Source: Liolophura sinensis (taxonomy: Eukaryota; Mollusca; Polyplacophora; Chitonida; Chitonidae). Taken from it: a stretch of DNA of 64,000 nucleotides. A model generated the notes under the pieces. The model made no database searches. It worked only from the letters and a program-made list of their open reading frames with translations, and was not told the DNA's origin. Of this stretch, positions 30,244 through 43,188 are shown piece after piece (positions within the stretch are counted from its first letter, which is position 1; each line of letters opens with the position of its first letter). The stretch is taken from positions 8,665,375 to 8,729,374 of the forward strand of contig NC_088297.1 in NCBI RefSeq assembly GCF_032854445.1, read 5' to 3'. The position numbers were made by a program, and so were the translations under genes.

Positions 30244-30335
30244 TTTATTTATTTATTTGCTTGGTGTTTTACACCGTATTCAAGAATATTTCATTTCGAT
30301 GACGGCGGCCAGCATTATGGTGGAAGGAAAGCGGG
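30244..30335 (-). mobile_element. 5'-truncated S1 SINE with 12-bp target-site duplication
   Basis: Only the 3' 90 bp of S1 is present, flanked by GTCATATCTTTA at 30232-30243 and 30336-30347. The truncation is on the head side, as expected for incomplete reverse transcription. Confidence 0.9.
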
Positions 30336-30602
30336 GTCATATCTTTATAGGTGTGTTTTATTCTATTTGAGGCCGAGGAAAGGAATCTTCACTATCTCAA
30401 ATGGCCTGACCTCTGTACGATCATTACAAAATTTTAGTTCGAAGATGAAAATACATTTTCAATAGCGATTGTTGATTGTCTGATTTCCTGATGAATTGGT
30501 CGAATGATTGATTGATTGATTGATTGATAATTCTAAGATTTTAATATTCAGCATCGCAGCAGTATGTTGCAAGTAGATAACATACTCATAGCCTCATAGA
30601 GA

Positions 30603-30795
30603 TACCAAACCAAAGGTATCAGTCTGTGCAACACGACCAGTCACAGAAACGCCCAAACCAAACGTATCAATCTTTACAACACGGCCACTCGGAGAAATAC
30701 CAAACCAAACATGTCAGTATGTACAACAGGACCACTCACAGAAATACCAAACCAAACCAAACCAATCAGTCTGTACAACATGATCAGCCACAGAA
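30603..30795. repeat. About 50-bp tandem repeat, four copies
   Basis: Copies of ACCAAACCAAAGGTATCAGT, CTGTGCAACACGACCAGTCA, CAGAAA with drift and an extra CCAAA run. It lies 60 bp beyond the candidate gene 2 exon donor. Confidence 0.8.
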
Positions 30796-30858
30796 TATCG
30801 ACACCGAGATTGTGAATCATCACGCCGCGTTTTCCTTGAGATTCTGCGCTGCAATCAC

Positions 30859-30951
30859 AGACCTGATTGAGACTGCGACACTGTGCATGCGGAAGTGCCA
30901 CTTGGTTAGGCTTCTCGTCAGCAAAAAGACAGCGTGTGTCCCAAAGAACTA
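30859..30951 (-). CDS. Gene 2 candidate upstream exon: first extracellular loop (uncertain)
   Basis: On the - strand a 93-bp open segment after an AG (TTCAAG) reads V-L-W-D-T-R-C ... H-A-Q-C-R-S-L-N-Q-V and ends in phase 1 before GTGATT. Joined to the 25450 exon it gives C-R-S-L-N-Q-V-L-W-F-K-A-V-Q-A, in which C to W is eight residues, as I recall for PMP22-type proteins. The L-W..C..C layout fits the family's first loop. Against it: W to C is one residue longer than the usual L-W-x-x-C, the donor is weak, and the acceptor tract is poor. Confidence 0.4.
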
Positions 30952-31570
30952 CTTGAATCGGGTAATGACATAGTTGAAGCAGATGGATAGGGGCTAACAA
31001 TGGATGTGAGATCCATATCTGCGCGGTCGGTAATATAGTCCGATACATTAATATGTAAAAATCATCTTACAGATAAAAGGCTTCTCTGGACAAATATCCA
31101 ATCAGTTACCATGGCAACGAAGACTAAGATTCATATCGCCGAGCAATAATACTACTTCGAACACACTGGTACGCTTGCTGAGAAAATCCGATAAGCTAAG
31201 AATATATAAAGGAAACAACGGTATTGCGCTAGCGCGGATGGTCACATGGTATATAATAATGGTGAACATATGATTGAAGATGATGAGAATACCTGATTGA
31301 TTTATAGAATAGTTTTTGGGTTTTTGCTTGACTGTAAGTTAAAATTTGCTGATTTAACGGATGACTGATCGACTTGTTCATTATGACTGTGGAAGGTTAA
31401 TGTAGGTATGTCTTGGCCGAGTTATTGGTTGTCTGATATGTTAGCATAATTTTAAGATGTTCAGTCAAAAAATCAGTGAAAATGAAAAACAAGAAGAAAA
31501 TAATACACCTAATAACACTGCTCAAATCGTTAGAGACGGTTTTATATATACGCTTACATTTTCTATCTAC

Positions 31571-31775
31571 ATGAAGTCGTGGGGTCTTCCCGGAGCCTCA
31601 TTAAAGCCATCGCTGGTCGTCTAGCTCATGCTGGCTTCCCTCCGGTCGTACGTGGGAAGGTCCTCAGAGACTCGCGGGCAGTAGTAGGTTTCCCCCAGCT
31701 CTCTCCAGTTTCCTGCCACAATAATGCTGACCTCCTCGTATATGTGAAATATTCTTGAGTACGACATAAAACACA
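31571..31775 (+). mobile_element. S1 SINE, diverged
   Basis: From a decayed head (CATCGCTGGTCGTC) through CTCATGCTGGCTTCCCTCC and ACGTGGGAAGGTCC to TTCTTGAGTACGACATAAAA. Confidence 0.8.
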
Positions 31776-31859
31776 AGCCCAGAATTTATGCTTCGTTAAA
31801 TCCTTTTTTATCTTTTTTTTCAAATCATGAATTCATTAAACAAGACCATTATGGGGTTT

Positions 31860-32115
31860 TCGAAAAACGTTGTCTTTTGTGCCGGAAACAACGCCGCAAA
31901 GCGCCATCTGTGATGCCGGAGATGTCAATGTGCATCAACTCACGCATAATGGGTCGCTCCTGGAGATGCCACGTAATGCTCATTTGCAAAATAACATTTG
32001 CATTCCAAAGAACTGGTTTGTACATTTTTCCCTTAATGCACAACGGACGTTGCTATAGCAACGCTCTTAAATTCTCATCATTAATGATGGTTATTCAAGC
32101 TGTCACAGTACGTGT
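31860..32115. promoter_or_regulatory. Candidate enhancer: octamers, RFX X-box, homeodomain sites
   Basis: ATGCTCATTTGCA (31977-31988 region), ATTTGCAT (31996-32003), the perfect palindromic X-box GTTGCTATAGCAAC (32049-32062) and TCATTAATGATGG (about 32078) lie within 110 bp. Frames here are also open on both strands, so a coding explanation is not excluded. Confidence 0.35.
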
Positions 32116-32430
32116 ATGACGACATAGGATTTCGTGGAAAAAGGGGTTTCCGGACACCATCCGGTGATTTCGAGCCACGGTAAGGCAGCCAAAATAATGC
32201 TAGCCTTTTCTATTATTTATACTAATGAGAATAACTGGTGTGAACCCGGAAGTGCCAATAATGCCGTTTAGAAGCCAAAGTAGAGCGATGAATCTTTGCT
32301 GAACAGCAAAACTGACGGATGTCTCAGACAAAACAGTTTTCAAATTTGCCTAACACTGAGGACTGTGCCCAGCTGAAGCATAACAACAGGAAAAAGCTGG
32401 TCACTGCGAAACAACCAGTGTGATATGAGT

Positions 32431-32492
32431 GAGCGAGTGCTTAGGGTTTACAGTCGTACTTAACAATTTTTCAGTCATTTGACAACGATAGC
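32431..32492 (-). mobile_element. Very short S2 SINE tail with 11-bp target-site duplication
   Basis: Only the last 60 bp of S2 (GAGCGAGTGCTTAGGGTTTA ... CAATTTTTCAGTCATTTGAC), flanked by GTGATATGAGT at 32420-32430 and 32493-32503. Confidence 0.88.
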
Positions 32493-32810
32493 GTGATATG
32501 AGTTCATTTCTACTTTTTATGCTCAGGTGAACTGGGGAGCCACTGAACTGAAAAATACAGCAAACAGCTAATGGTTACAAAATAAATTCAAACATTTCTT
32601 AAGAAAATTAACCCATGAAACAACCGCCATAAAAATGGAACCCAATCTGTGGTGTGACTTTAAATAAAAAAAACTATCAGTTATACATCAAAAAACGTTC
32701 ATAATTTAAATTAGATTAAGTCAAAGAAGCAAGGAAGAGATCCGGTCAGGCTTGGTGTAGTGGGAGGTAGGCAAACTCGAGAAACTAGATGGGATGATAA
32801 AAGTCAAACA

Positions 32811-32962
32811 TTTATTTATTTACTTATTGATTTATTTGATCGGAGATTTACGCCATTTGCAAGAATATACGACGGGCGGCCAGCAATATGGTGTAATGGA
32901 ATCGGATAGATCCCAGGGAAAACCAACGACCATCCGCAGGTTACTGCCATACCTTCCCACGC
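32811..32962 (-). mobile_element. S1 SINE, diverged, 5' truncated
   Basis: TTTATTTATTTACTTATTGA, TTTATTTGATCGGAG, then GGCCAGCAATATGGTG, ACCATCCGCAGG and CCTTCCCACG. Confidence 0.8.
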
Positions 32963-35380
32963 CATGAGCGGATCATAGTTCTGAATGTACACTTCACGTT
33001 GATCATCCCGTTGATCATCCCGTTGAGCCCTGGTCTGACACTTACCACGATATAGTATTAATGAGTCCATTAATTACGTCATAACTGCCTGGAAAAGGAT
33101 TTCCTAATTAGTCGTAATCATTGACACCAGTCCACAATTTGTGTTTTTTATTTATTATATTCGTATGATGACGTCACACCAATACATGAGGTACTTCTGA
33201 ATGGCGTACAAATGTCACCTCTTGCTCCTTTGTCACATAACGCCTGGGTATATTTACCGGAAAAGCACTAAGATCTGGCCACTTGTTTCTACTACAGTTT
33301 TATTAAGCCAGCGCAAAAATGACAACCGCAACAAAATGACAACACTGAACTCGTAGATGAATTTAGTAACTGACTTCTTAGTAACTACAATATGAACTAC
33401 AGTTATTTATTTCAATTCGAGTGATTTCTGTACAGACTTCTCTTCATATGAATATGCTGTGTCTTGAATGTAATTTGTAACTACACATACAGATGTAGGA
33501 TTTATCAACACATGGATGAGATAAGCCGAGAGGTTATGATGTAACTATAAGGGTGGGTGTTTCCGGAATCAAAGGTCTTGCTCGGGAAAGTTCGTAACAC
33601 AATTCAAAACACAGTTCTACTACCGCAGAGACTATACATGGGATGTAGGCAAGGTATAAGACTCTAAATTCTAAGCTCTTCTCATACATCTTCTGGTTTC
33701 CCTCTGCATGGCTCGTTGACTTCATGATTTTAAAATTACACAAAATAGAGTACCAGAATTGCCCCATGTTTCTTTTGACACAGTCGGAGAATATCTCTTC
33801 ACGGACTTTCACGAGGTTTGGCGAGCTATCAAGCAGCCATTCATGTTTGTCGTCGGAGGTCAACATGCCTTGTTTTCAAGTGCTCTCAAACTCCCATCCG
33901 TAATGCGGTCAGCATTGTCGGATGTGAGATTCCCTGACGCCCGCATTGCCGGATATGAGATTCCCTCACGCCCGCATCATTGTGTATACAACTCATGCTG
34001 GTGTTCGACGAAGTCCGCCTGCACAAAACTGAACGACTCCGCCCATTGAGATAAAATTTAAAGATAAAAAGGTCAAAGTTAGTGCTCCCCGCAAACAGAT
34101 CGCTTATCATTGAACAAAACAACATCCTATACCGTTTCCAGGCAAAAGCAACGCATGAGCCGAGTTCTGACTTACATCCATTTATCTCATTTCACTTGTG
34201 TTTAGCTAAAACCAGTAACTTGACGCTACCACTTAGGACTATAGAACTACATGTAGTTTGGCATCACAACTCCGCTCGTGCCGTATACATTTGCAACGGT
34301 TATAAGGGTGTCAAAGTATACTTATTCCTTCCTGAATTTGAGGGCAGATATGTTTACTTGATTCTACTTCACCGATACAAAAACATCGCAAATACGGTTA
34401 CATTTCTATATGGTATAGATTAGCTGGAAATGAATGAGGCGAACTTCACGTCAAGGAAAACCTCTTAATCGTATTTTTTTGTAAGGACGGACTTTTCATC
34501 TCGTTGACAAGAAATAATATCAGCGAAATCTAATTCTCAATCATTGATTGGTGTCAAGAGAAAACAAAGTACCCCAAGTGGGGTACTTTCGTTTGAGTAT
34601 TACCTTACTACGAAAAGACAAGTCACAAGATAATTAGAAAACATAATAATAATTTAATTATTTATATTATTTATTGTTATTTACATATAGATATATTGTG
34701 CTTTTTTGTTCTATTTTGATGTTTAATCCGAATGTATTTGTATTGCACTGAATACCTGCCAAATTTTGTTCAGACTTTGTACACTTTTGTGAAGCAGTGT
34801 TTACATATGCGTTGCGCCTGTTCGCAAATCCACTTTCGTTCATGTGAAAATAAATATTGTTTTAAGGCAGAAAATAGCACACGGTTAGTGTAGTTCGTCT
34901 TCGAATCTCCATTGCCATAACGTAAGCAATGCCCCGCGCCATCGGATGCTGTTTAGTCTGGTATAATTCCACAAGTTGTCTTGTCCACCAGTGTCGGAAT
35001 TAAACACTTTATACGCTGTCTTTTGGGCCAGTGGATAGACTGATGTTGACGTCAAAGGCTATCTGCAGTATCCAGAGCACAAAAGTAAAAACATTGGCAC
35101 AGCATCCACCCCATCTCCCCTACCCCAAACCGCATTAAAACATGGGCCCAACATGTGCACCTATACCCCCTCCCCCCGCCCAAACCCCAACAAAATATTC
35201 GAGAAGATACAGTTTGAAAAAACGCTGTGCACCGTGATAAGTGATCAGTTGTTCTCGTAACACAGACCCTACTTTAATAGTCAGCGATAGGAAAAGGTGG
35301 GTAGAGAAGCACTGGGCTTATTCATTAATCTGTAGCAACCGCAAATGGACTTCCATGAAAAAATCTTATTTCAGGGCCGT
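32963..35380. other. Gene-free segment 32963-35380
   Basis: Contains a short direct repeat of GGATRTGAGATTCCCTSACG, CCCGCAT (33920-33980) and a C-rich stretch (35100-35180). The open frames at 33534-34423 look like chance and have no splice support. Confidence 0.4.
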
Positions 35381-35381
35381 A

Positions 35382-35558
35382 TTTTATTTATTTATTTATT
35401 TATTTGATTAGTGTTTAACGCTGTACTCAGGAATATTTCACTTATACGATGGTGGCCAACATTATGGTGGGAGGAAACCGGGCAGAGCCAGGGGTAACCC
35501 ATGACCATCCTCAGGTTGCTGACAAACCTTCCCACGTACGGCTGGAGAGGAAGGCCAT
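35382..35558 (-). mobile_element. S1 SINE, 5' truncated
   Basis: ATTTATTTATTTATTTATTT, then GATTAGTGTTTAACGCTGTA through CTTCCCACGTACGGCTGG. Confidence 0.88.
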
Positions 35559-38511
35559 TTTTTTTAGAGTTACGGCAAAATGCGGTTTAACCGCAGCTTC
35601 TTCAAATTAAGACTAAGTTGCATTGGTATTTCCTTTGATTCAAAGCAGATTTTAAAAAAAAGTATCCGGATATAAGTAGCTTGCTTTGTAAAGTCTGGAA
35701 GCAAATCATACAAACAGTTGCCAATGACTCGCCACTAGTTCACCACTGGTACACTTTAGCGGGCTTTTAGCGCTCTTTTATCATTCAAATAGCCTGCATC
35801 TGCCATGATGTACATATATTGCTAGTATTTATGGATATGGCGATCAAACAAATGGGAAGATTCCTTCATTGCTCTACAGTCTCCCCTGGGAGCTAACCAC
35901 TCGGTGATAACTAGTTTGCTATTGACGTGGATTTAGAAAGCTTTTAGACCAGCCGGCAATTCAGCATGGAATCCTATTAAAACATACGAAGATCCCATAC
36001 TGTATCCCTCAATACCCTCTACGCTCTGTACTATAAACAGTTTCCAATTTAAACACAATTAAATGGACGGGGTACATATGTACTACCGATGACTTGTCCT
36101 TTGAACACCACCAACATGCTTTTCCGTTTAAAGGTATCCAAGAATTGCATCGGGCAAATCTAAGTCATTATGTCCATTAAAAATTTATCCCAATCTCGTA
36201 CTAATACATAATAAACAACCTGTTTGTACAAACGAGGAACAACACCAAGCTTATCGCTTGAACTTTTTTTATTGTACTAAGGGTATTGCCCATCTTGTCC
36301 TTCTGAACAACTGTCCAGGGCTAAAACCAAAACGGGCGTATTCTACGTGAGCATGTGGTCATGTTATCATGAGAAGCACTATTTTAACGGTGAACGTAGT
36401 GCACAATCCAGATTAAAAGATGGCATCGTCGTACGCCCGAGGGTCTGTCTTCGTTTTGAAACTGTGGAGAACGGTACGCTGTGTCTAAAGTACATATGGC
36501 GTCCTTCCAGTAGACATGCTGTAGCTTATAGACAGGTTTGGTAAGACTGTCTTTGGTGCTGCATGTCGTGTGTCCTCGGTTCTAGGCACAGATCGATTGG
36601 GGAATGGGTCTTAACGTGGGTACCGCTGCCCTTGTCCCTCCTCCTCCCCCCCCCCCCCCCCCCCCCACCAAAACCAAGCAGACATCATGTGTTAAGGTGC
36701 AAGGCTTCCATCGATTGAGTTATTCACCTCGCCAGAAGCAATTCCCGGTCCCACTCTGCGATGGACGAGTAAATGAGATTCTAAATGATACGGCTTGTTA
36801 TCGCTTGGCGTTCTATTAAAGATCGTGACTTGACCAGTCTTGACGAAGCATCCAGAGCTTCCAAGAGAACAAACACCAATCTCTATGTTCATTGTGCTAA
36901 GCAGGAGCAGGGGTCGGGTTTGGGGTGGGGGAGTGCTCTCTAAACAAAAGTTTTGACTGTGTTTCCGTGGTCAGGCAAGCCACTCGAATGGATAAGGACA
37001 GCATATACATACAGACAGCGAAAGATATATATTAAAAGCGTTGCACGCTTTGGTGCTATTGTTCAAGGCTTTTAAGCCGTTGAACGTCTAGAGCGTAAGT
37101 TGGAAATCTTGTAATTGGAGTGGACGAGTTGAAGTGTCCAGCAGACATTGTTCGCGATTGTAAGTGCGACAGTCCATTTGAAGACCTTCCGGCGCCGATT
37201 ATCTACGTGAAGACTGGTGATGTTAACCCTAAGGTAACAATCATGGAAGCCAAATCTCATGTTCAAAGGTAATACATGATTACTGAAAATACAATTTTTA
37301 CGTTCGCATATCTCGTGACTGACCAAAACTCTGTACACTACTACAAAAACTATGTACTACCTTTAAGCCCGATATTCCAATAGCATACGCGTTATGTTAA
37401 CAGGGCATTCGCGCACGTTCTACGTCGATACTTCTGGGATCAACTTCCTCAACAACGTGTAACACAAAATACAAAAGAACCAATAAATTACATAAAATAC
37501 AGAATTAGAGTAATAACCGGTTGAAGATAAGCACTTAACAGTTATTTGATGATTTCACAGTACCCTAGGAATGTTCTAAGCGAGTAAGTTAATCCGTAGC
37601 CAAACCAAGTAACACACATTCAGCTAGTGTATAGGTTGCTCTTAATCAACAAGACATATAATAACTGTGCGGTCATAAGCTGAGACGCATGCGCATTTCA
37701 AATGTGCGCACCAAGAATACGAAGAACGTCAACAAGAAGAATAAGCAACAGCGTCAAGGGCACAGCCATCACAGAGTGCTGTTGGCTGCAATTAAAGTCT
37801 ATATACCTCAGTCGCACTTTGGTTGCAACTGTTCACCTTGCCAACTTTATGGTACAGGATCCATATACAGCCTCAAGCAGTCGTCAACTGTGAAACGACA
37901 TCCAGAACAAGTACATATATAAATAAGCAATTTTCAATGTAATACCAAAAATCAGTCCATTAATACCAAAAACTCACATACAGAAATGTCACAGGCATAA
38001 AAACCAGCATTAATGGCCTAAAAAAAGATGTCATGAAGAAGTTTCAATACCCCTTTTATGAGGACGAATATCATCAAAGGTTATATACGAAAATAAAGAA
38101 TATAAGCGTCATGTCCGACATTCGTATACCACTCCGTAGTCCGTAAAGGTCGTTCCAAGTCGATAATCGCAAGATCCATTTCCAAAACAACGTTTTAACA
38201 CTAGCTCCCGAAGACAAGGGTTTGTAAGAAATTATACAAATAGGAAATAATGCCGGTAACACACAAGAGAGAAGCGGTCATCAGTTTTCAGTGATGCCGG
38301 GAGAACAGTTGATAGTCCAGGCATGAATTCCAATCTAAAGTTCAAATTCGTAGTCCGTGGATGAGTTCCAGGTCAAATTATAATTACATAAGGTACCTCA
38401 GTCGCGCTTTGATTGCAACTGTTCATAAAGGCATCATGCAGATGTAATAAGCATGGCCGCCTTTACGGCCCCTAGCCCCGGGTTAAGCGGAATTAGATAC
38501 AGTTCGAAAAT
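35559..38511. other. Gene-free segment 35559-38511
   Basis: One poly-C run (36643-36667). Open frames 36347-36544 and 37689-37922 (+) are unrecognised. No SINE or satellite was seen. Confidence 0.4.
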
Positions 38512-38522
38512 GACGAGCGTTA

Positions 38523-38794
38523 CAGTTTATTATTATTTGATTGGTGTTTTACGCCATACTCAAGAATATTTCACTTATACGACGGCGGCCAGCATAATGG
38601 TGGGTGGAAAGCGGGCAGAGCCGGGGGGAAACCCAGGACTATCCGCAGGTTATTGAAAGACCCTTCTCACGTAAGGCCGGAGAGGATGCCAGCATGAGTT
38701 GGACTTGAACTAACTCACAGAGATCGCACTGGTGAGAGACTCCTGGATCATCACGCTGCGCTAGCGCGCTAACCAACTGAGCCACGGAGGCCCC
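38523..38794 (-). mobile_element. Full-length S1 SINE with 11-bp target-site duplication
   Basis: Complete copy in reverse, from the tail (TTTATTATTATTTGATTGG) to the head (AACTGAGCCACGGAGGCCCC). Flanked by GACGAGCGTTA at 38512-38522 and 38795-38805. Confidence 0.95.
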
Positions 38795-38937
38795 GACGAG
38801 CGTTAAAGACCTTAACAGAACCCTTTTGTCCATTTAGCATATGATATGTTATATTATATCGTCACCTGAAGAGTCTCCCATCCTAGTCTTATTTAAATGA
38901 GCATATTTTTGATTGATCCTATGCTATCGTCGAAATG

Positions 38938-39295
38938 TAGCGAGTGAGTGTTTGGGGTTTAACGTCGTACTCAACAATTTTTCAGTCATATGACGACGAA
39001 GGAATCATTAGGGTGCATGTACGTGTTGCAGAACGGCAACAAGGACAGATTTCCACCGCGCTTTTATTTAGTGCTGCTTCACTGAGACCACTTACCGAAG
39101 GCAAGTAAGCCGCCCTGGCCGAGCCATTATACTGATACGGGTCAACCAGTCGTTGCACTATCCCCTTCATGCTGAACGCCAAGCGAGGAAGTTACAACTT
39201 CCTCTTTTAAAGTCTTAGGTGTGACTCGATCAAGGATTGATCCTGGATCTACCCGAAGCGCACGCTCCACCAACTGTGCTATCCGGGCCGGTGCC
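38938..39295 (-). mobile_element. Full-length S2 SINE
   Basis: Read in reverse it starts with a tRNA-like head (GGCCCGGATAGCACAGTTGG, TGGAGCG). The body has AAGAGGAAGTTGTAACTTCC, AAGGGGATAGTGCAACGACT and GTGCTGC-rich sequence. The tail is AAAATTGTTGAGTACGACG, TTAAACCCCAAACACTC. This is the reference copy for the S2 fragments elsewhere. Confidence 0.9.
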
Positions 39296-42113
39296 AACAC
39301 TATTGAAGCTACACTTATCAATCGCAATTAAAAACACCATCTCTATTCTATTCTTTTCACACAACAGTTGAAACAATGTATTACATCGGCATCTTCATCA
39401 AGATAGTTATCATTTTTCCACACATCGATAATTATGAGTATCATTTAACCGACTTTTCCGATACTGCATCATTTAGCCTCTCCATCGGATTAGAAAGGCT
39501 GCATGGTGAAAAAAAGTAAAGATCTGTTAAATTTTTAACGTCAACAGGTGCATGAAAAATTGAAGAAGCTCGCTGATGTTAAATCTGTGCCCTGGATGGA
39601 GCTCGCCATTCGTCTCAGTTTACACCGCTGGTTCGCTGTGGAAATACACAGTATGACAGAGAACGCATTAGCCGAAGGAAAAAAACAAGGATTTCGCCCA
39701 CATTTGCTCAGTGATTTTTTTCTTTCCATGACTTTTTCCCCTTTGGATCTTTCGTCGAATAACTCGTAACGTCTGCCATTACATCTTCTGTGTGATCTTA
39801 GCAAACCACGTTACAAATGGAAATCATACAAAAACACAAACGGCATCTAATTACATAGCTTCTACTTCCAAGTCAACCCAGTCTTGTCACCAATCATCCG
39901 GGCACTGAGCTTTCCACCAGAGAGGCCTGTGCAACCGCACTTTCGTATCCACCATCATGATGTAGGTCAACCTACATCCACGGTATTTCTCCCTTTAAAA
40001 ATGCCTTCCCTGTGATAATGCCAGGCGAAAACGGGTTTATCTGTACATGACACTTTTTCATAATCAAATATTAAACGAAATATCAATTTATCCAACGCAG
40101 AGCAGAAAGGTTTTGTGGCAGTACAGTTATCACAATTTTCACAACAATCATGACATCATCGTTATTAAAAATTGCAGATAAGCCTTATGAATTATACCCA
40201 TCCCGTTATAATACTTTGATATTTCAGGGACATTGCATAGAACCATTAAATCAGCCTGAATAGAATACAAAACAGCCTCTTACACTAATTAAAATGGTAC
40301 TAGAAATCCATTGCATTCAGTCCCTACATCAACGCACTTCAATGCTGTGCGATTTTATGTTCAGAAACTACCGAGGCTCGCAAGACAGAAACAACAAAGA
40401 AAAAAAGCCGAACCTCTGACGGGCTGCCTTATGGTAAACTAATGACAAGGCCGATTTCCGTTTGTCTAGTGCAAATAGTGGTTTGGTTGCAAACGCACAA
40501 GTTACACAGTTCCGTATGTCAGCTGACAATTGACATAAGAATTCGTATTTTACGTTATTATCTTCACGTGCTAAAAACCTCCTGGTCGACTACATGGCTA
40601 GTTTGTGAGTTTTAGCCATATATGGCGGCGACCATTTGATTGTATTTATAATCTCCATAGTTAACCGATTCCACCAAAATGACCAGCCGAAATCCTGATG
40701 CCGTGCTTGTTTGAGAACAAACATCGCTTGAGAGCTTTCCTTTAGTTCTCATTATTACCGATTTTGTTTAGCATTTTCTTCCTTTAAATACTCACCCAGC
40801 ATCGTATTAAAATATAACGCTTACAGGATTATTGTATGCGCCAGTTAATTCTATAAAAAACTTCCGAAGCAGTAGAGTTTTCCTGAACGTTAAGGTAACA
40901 TTTAGTATTTCACAGTAAACAGAAAGCGTATTTGTCATGTTAAAGCACCTTATAGTATATACAATGTGTACCTTGTATTGCCGATCTGAATTGTGTTCTA
41001 TGTATACTATAGAGATTGAAATGATATAAACCCCTGGTATTTGCAGGAAATTCAGAAGACGCTGTTAATATTGCAGAAAATTTTCACGCGGAAGCAATTT
41101 CATTTATTTCGAAATACGCCTATTTCATGCGACTAAACTTTTTAAAAAATGATGAGTGAGAATAACTGTACCCCAGTGAATGTAGAAAATCCGTGCCAGT
41201 ACGTTCAAATTGGAAAATAAACCACAGCTTTCTACGAGACGCGAAACAAGACAAACGGGAATTAAAGGGTAAGAATTCTGACGGCTGTATTCCTGTAAAT
41301 GAATATTTGACAACATGACCAGAGCGAGCTCTTGAGCATTATACAGACAATCTCCAGAGATTTACTGGGCTAATCAGTCCATTCCCTTGCCCTGGTGTGG
41401 AAAGCTTTGCCCCGTTGTCATACATAGCGTATGTGGCGAGCTCATTCGGTGAGGAAAGGGTGAAGAGTGGGTTACTCCAGTGGAAGCAAGTAAAACCTGT
41501 CACCATACACCGAAGATCACATGTGAACAGACGATATAACGGCTGAGATGTGCCAGACTTTGGACAACTGCCAGAATTTTGGAACAGACGCAAAGATCGC
41601 GCGGTAGTAAGTGTACCGGAGGCGAGAAATTTTGGGTGGCTGGTTGACGATTCTGTCTGGATGGACAAAATCGATTAAAGGAAAGACGGATTTACCCACA
41701 AGAACTACCCGATCAGGGTTTACCCAACATCAAAATGATTGGCCATGCGTGTGTCCACGTGTTAGAAAGGTTCGTCTACCGGAATATCGTTGGTGAAATA
41801 CTTTTGTTTGCTTGATGTACGATTCCACTGTGTAATACAAGAATCCCTATTTTGCAATTGTTAACTCTTGGTCAATACTGCTGGAGATTCTAAAATTTCA
41901 GATATTTGGAGACTACTGGAGACTAAGATTGAAAAACCCTTGTCGATTTATAAAGAACGCTTCATTTGTTAATTGAAAACAGAAAACAGACAGAAAATAT
42001 TAGTGTTGCATTCCTACCCCATCTGGTCATGAAGCTCACAAGTGTTCCCTTGATGCGGACCGTTAACTAATCGCATGATCATTTGCAGATTTCCCTGCCA
42101 TCCATCACTAATC
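39296..42113. other. Gene-free segment 39296-42113
   Basis: No SINE or satellite. The open frame 39548-39769 (+) follows CAACAG and is of unknown nature. Its exon status cannot be decided. Confidence 0.4.
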
Positions 42114-42270
42114 TCTATTTACTTGATTGGTATTTTACGACGTACTCAAGAATATTTCGCTTATACGACGGCGGCCAGCAATATGGTGGGTGGAAACCGG
42201 GCAGCGCCCGGGGGGAAACCTACGACCATCCGCAGGTTGCTGGAAGACCTTCCCACGTACGGCCGGAGAG
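42114..42270 (-). mobile_element. S1 SINE, 5' truncated
   Basis: Tail-to-body copy ending GTACGGCCGGAGAG. Imperfect flanking CCATCACTA and CCATCACTT (42102-42110, 42272-42280) may be its target-site duplication. Confidence 0.88.
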
Positions 42271-43142
42271 CCCATCACTTATATGTCTTATCTCTGATCA
42301 CCCTCCCGACACGGGCTCGATTGGTGCAAAGTGTCGAATTCGAACCTTTAACGTCTCGCATGTATCAGGTAAAAGAGATTCACACACTCTGATTCAGCTT
42401 TTGCTTTGGATCGGCCGCGTATTAAAAGTTAAGACATGCATGAATGTTAAATATTGCTGTCATCTTGACAAATAATACACCGAGTGGAACTTTGTACAGA
42501 CTAAAGATCACTTAAGAACAACTGACCCGTAAGCTCCCTTGTCAAGCAATGTCTGACATTTGACCTTCTCCAGCCCTTGCCCCATTTGCACAAATCTTCG
42601 TAAATCTATTCTGATCGTAACTTTCATCGTAAATAAGTAGTAGCGTTATGTTATACTAAATACAGGCACCAGCATTTACGACGTCAAAAACCTGAGAGAA
42701 GTTTTAGCTGAAAGTGGGCCTGGTCCAGCAAAACTCCATCATCTTGCACGGTTTGACAGACAGCTTGAAAGACTTTCTGACATGATTCTGACGCTGATCA
42801 AAGTAATCCATACTCTCTGACCCGAAAGCTTGAGCCTTCATACGCGAGTCTGCCATCGACGTGGCATATATCTCTAGGAGAACGTGACAGCCGTGCGCCT
42901 TGTGACTTAAATTCCAGCAAAGAGGATAAATCAACGTCATGAAAGCAAAGAATCGCTACAACGTGGGATAAGGTTCGTCGTGGGAACGCTTCCAAAATGG
43001 CTGCCCATGTATCGACCAGTGCCACAAATGAAAAAGAGGTCAACTTCGAGGGCTGTTTATAAGCGTTGTCCACAGTCTTAACTTGGTGAACAAGACATGC
43101 TTTTAGAAATAATTCCAGTAATGACCTGTCGGGTACCTTACA

Positions 43143-43188
43143 CCCTGGCCGCCGTCCTATGAGCGAAATATTTTTGGGTACGGCATTT
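43143..43188 (+). mobile_element. S1 SINE remnant
   Basis: CCCTGGCCGCCGTCCTATGA, GCGAAATATTTTTGGGTACG, GCATTTAT. Confidence 0.6.

Noticed and set aside
31071-31127. A - strand stretch reading I-L-V-F-V-A-M-V-T-D-W-I-F-V before GTAAGA, resembling the end of TM1 of a PMP22-like protein, just upstream of the candidate exon at 30951
   Set aside because: Its donor is in phase 0, whereas the 30951 exon needs phase 1, and a stop codon lies just before it in frame. It cannot be joined without breaking the frame.
33534-34423. Several open frames of about 100 residues on both strands
   Set aside because: Overlapping in conflicting frames, no family resemblance, no paired splice sites.
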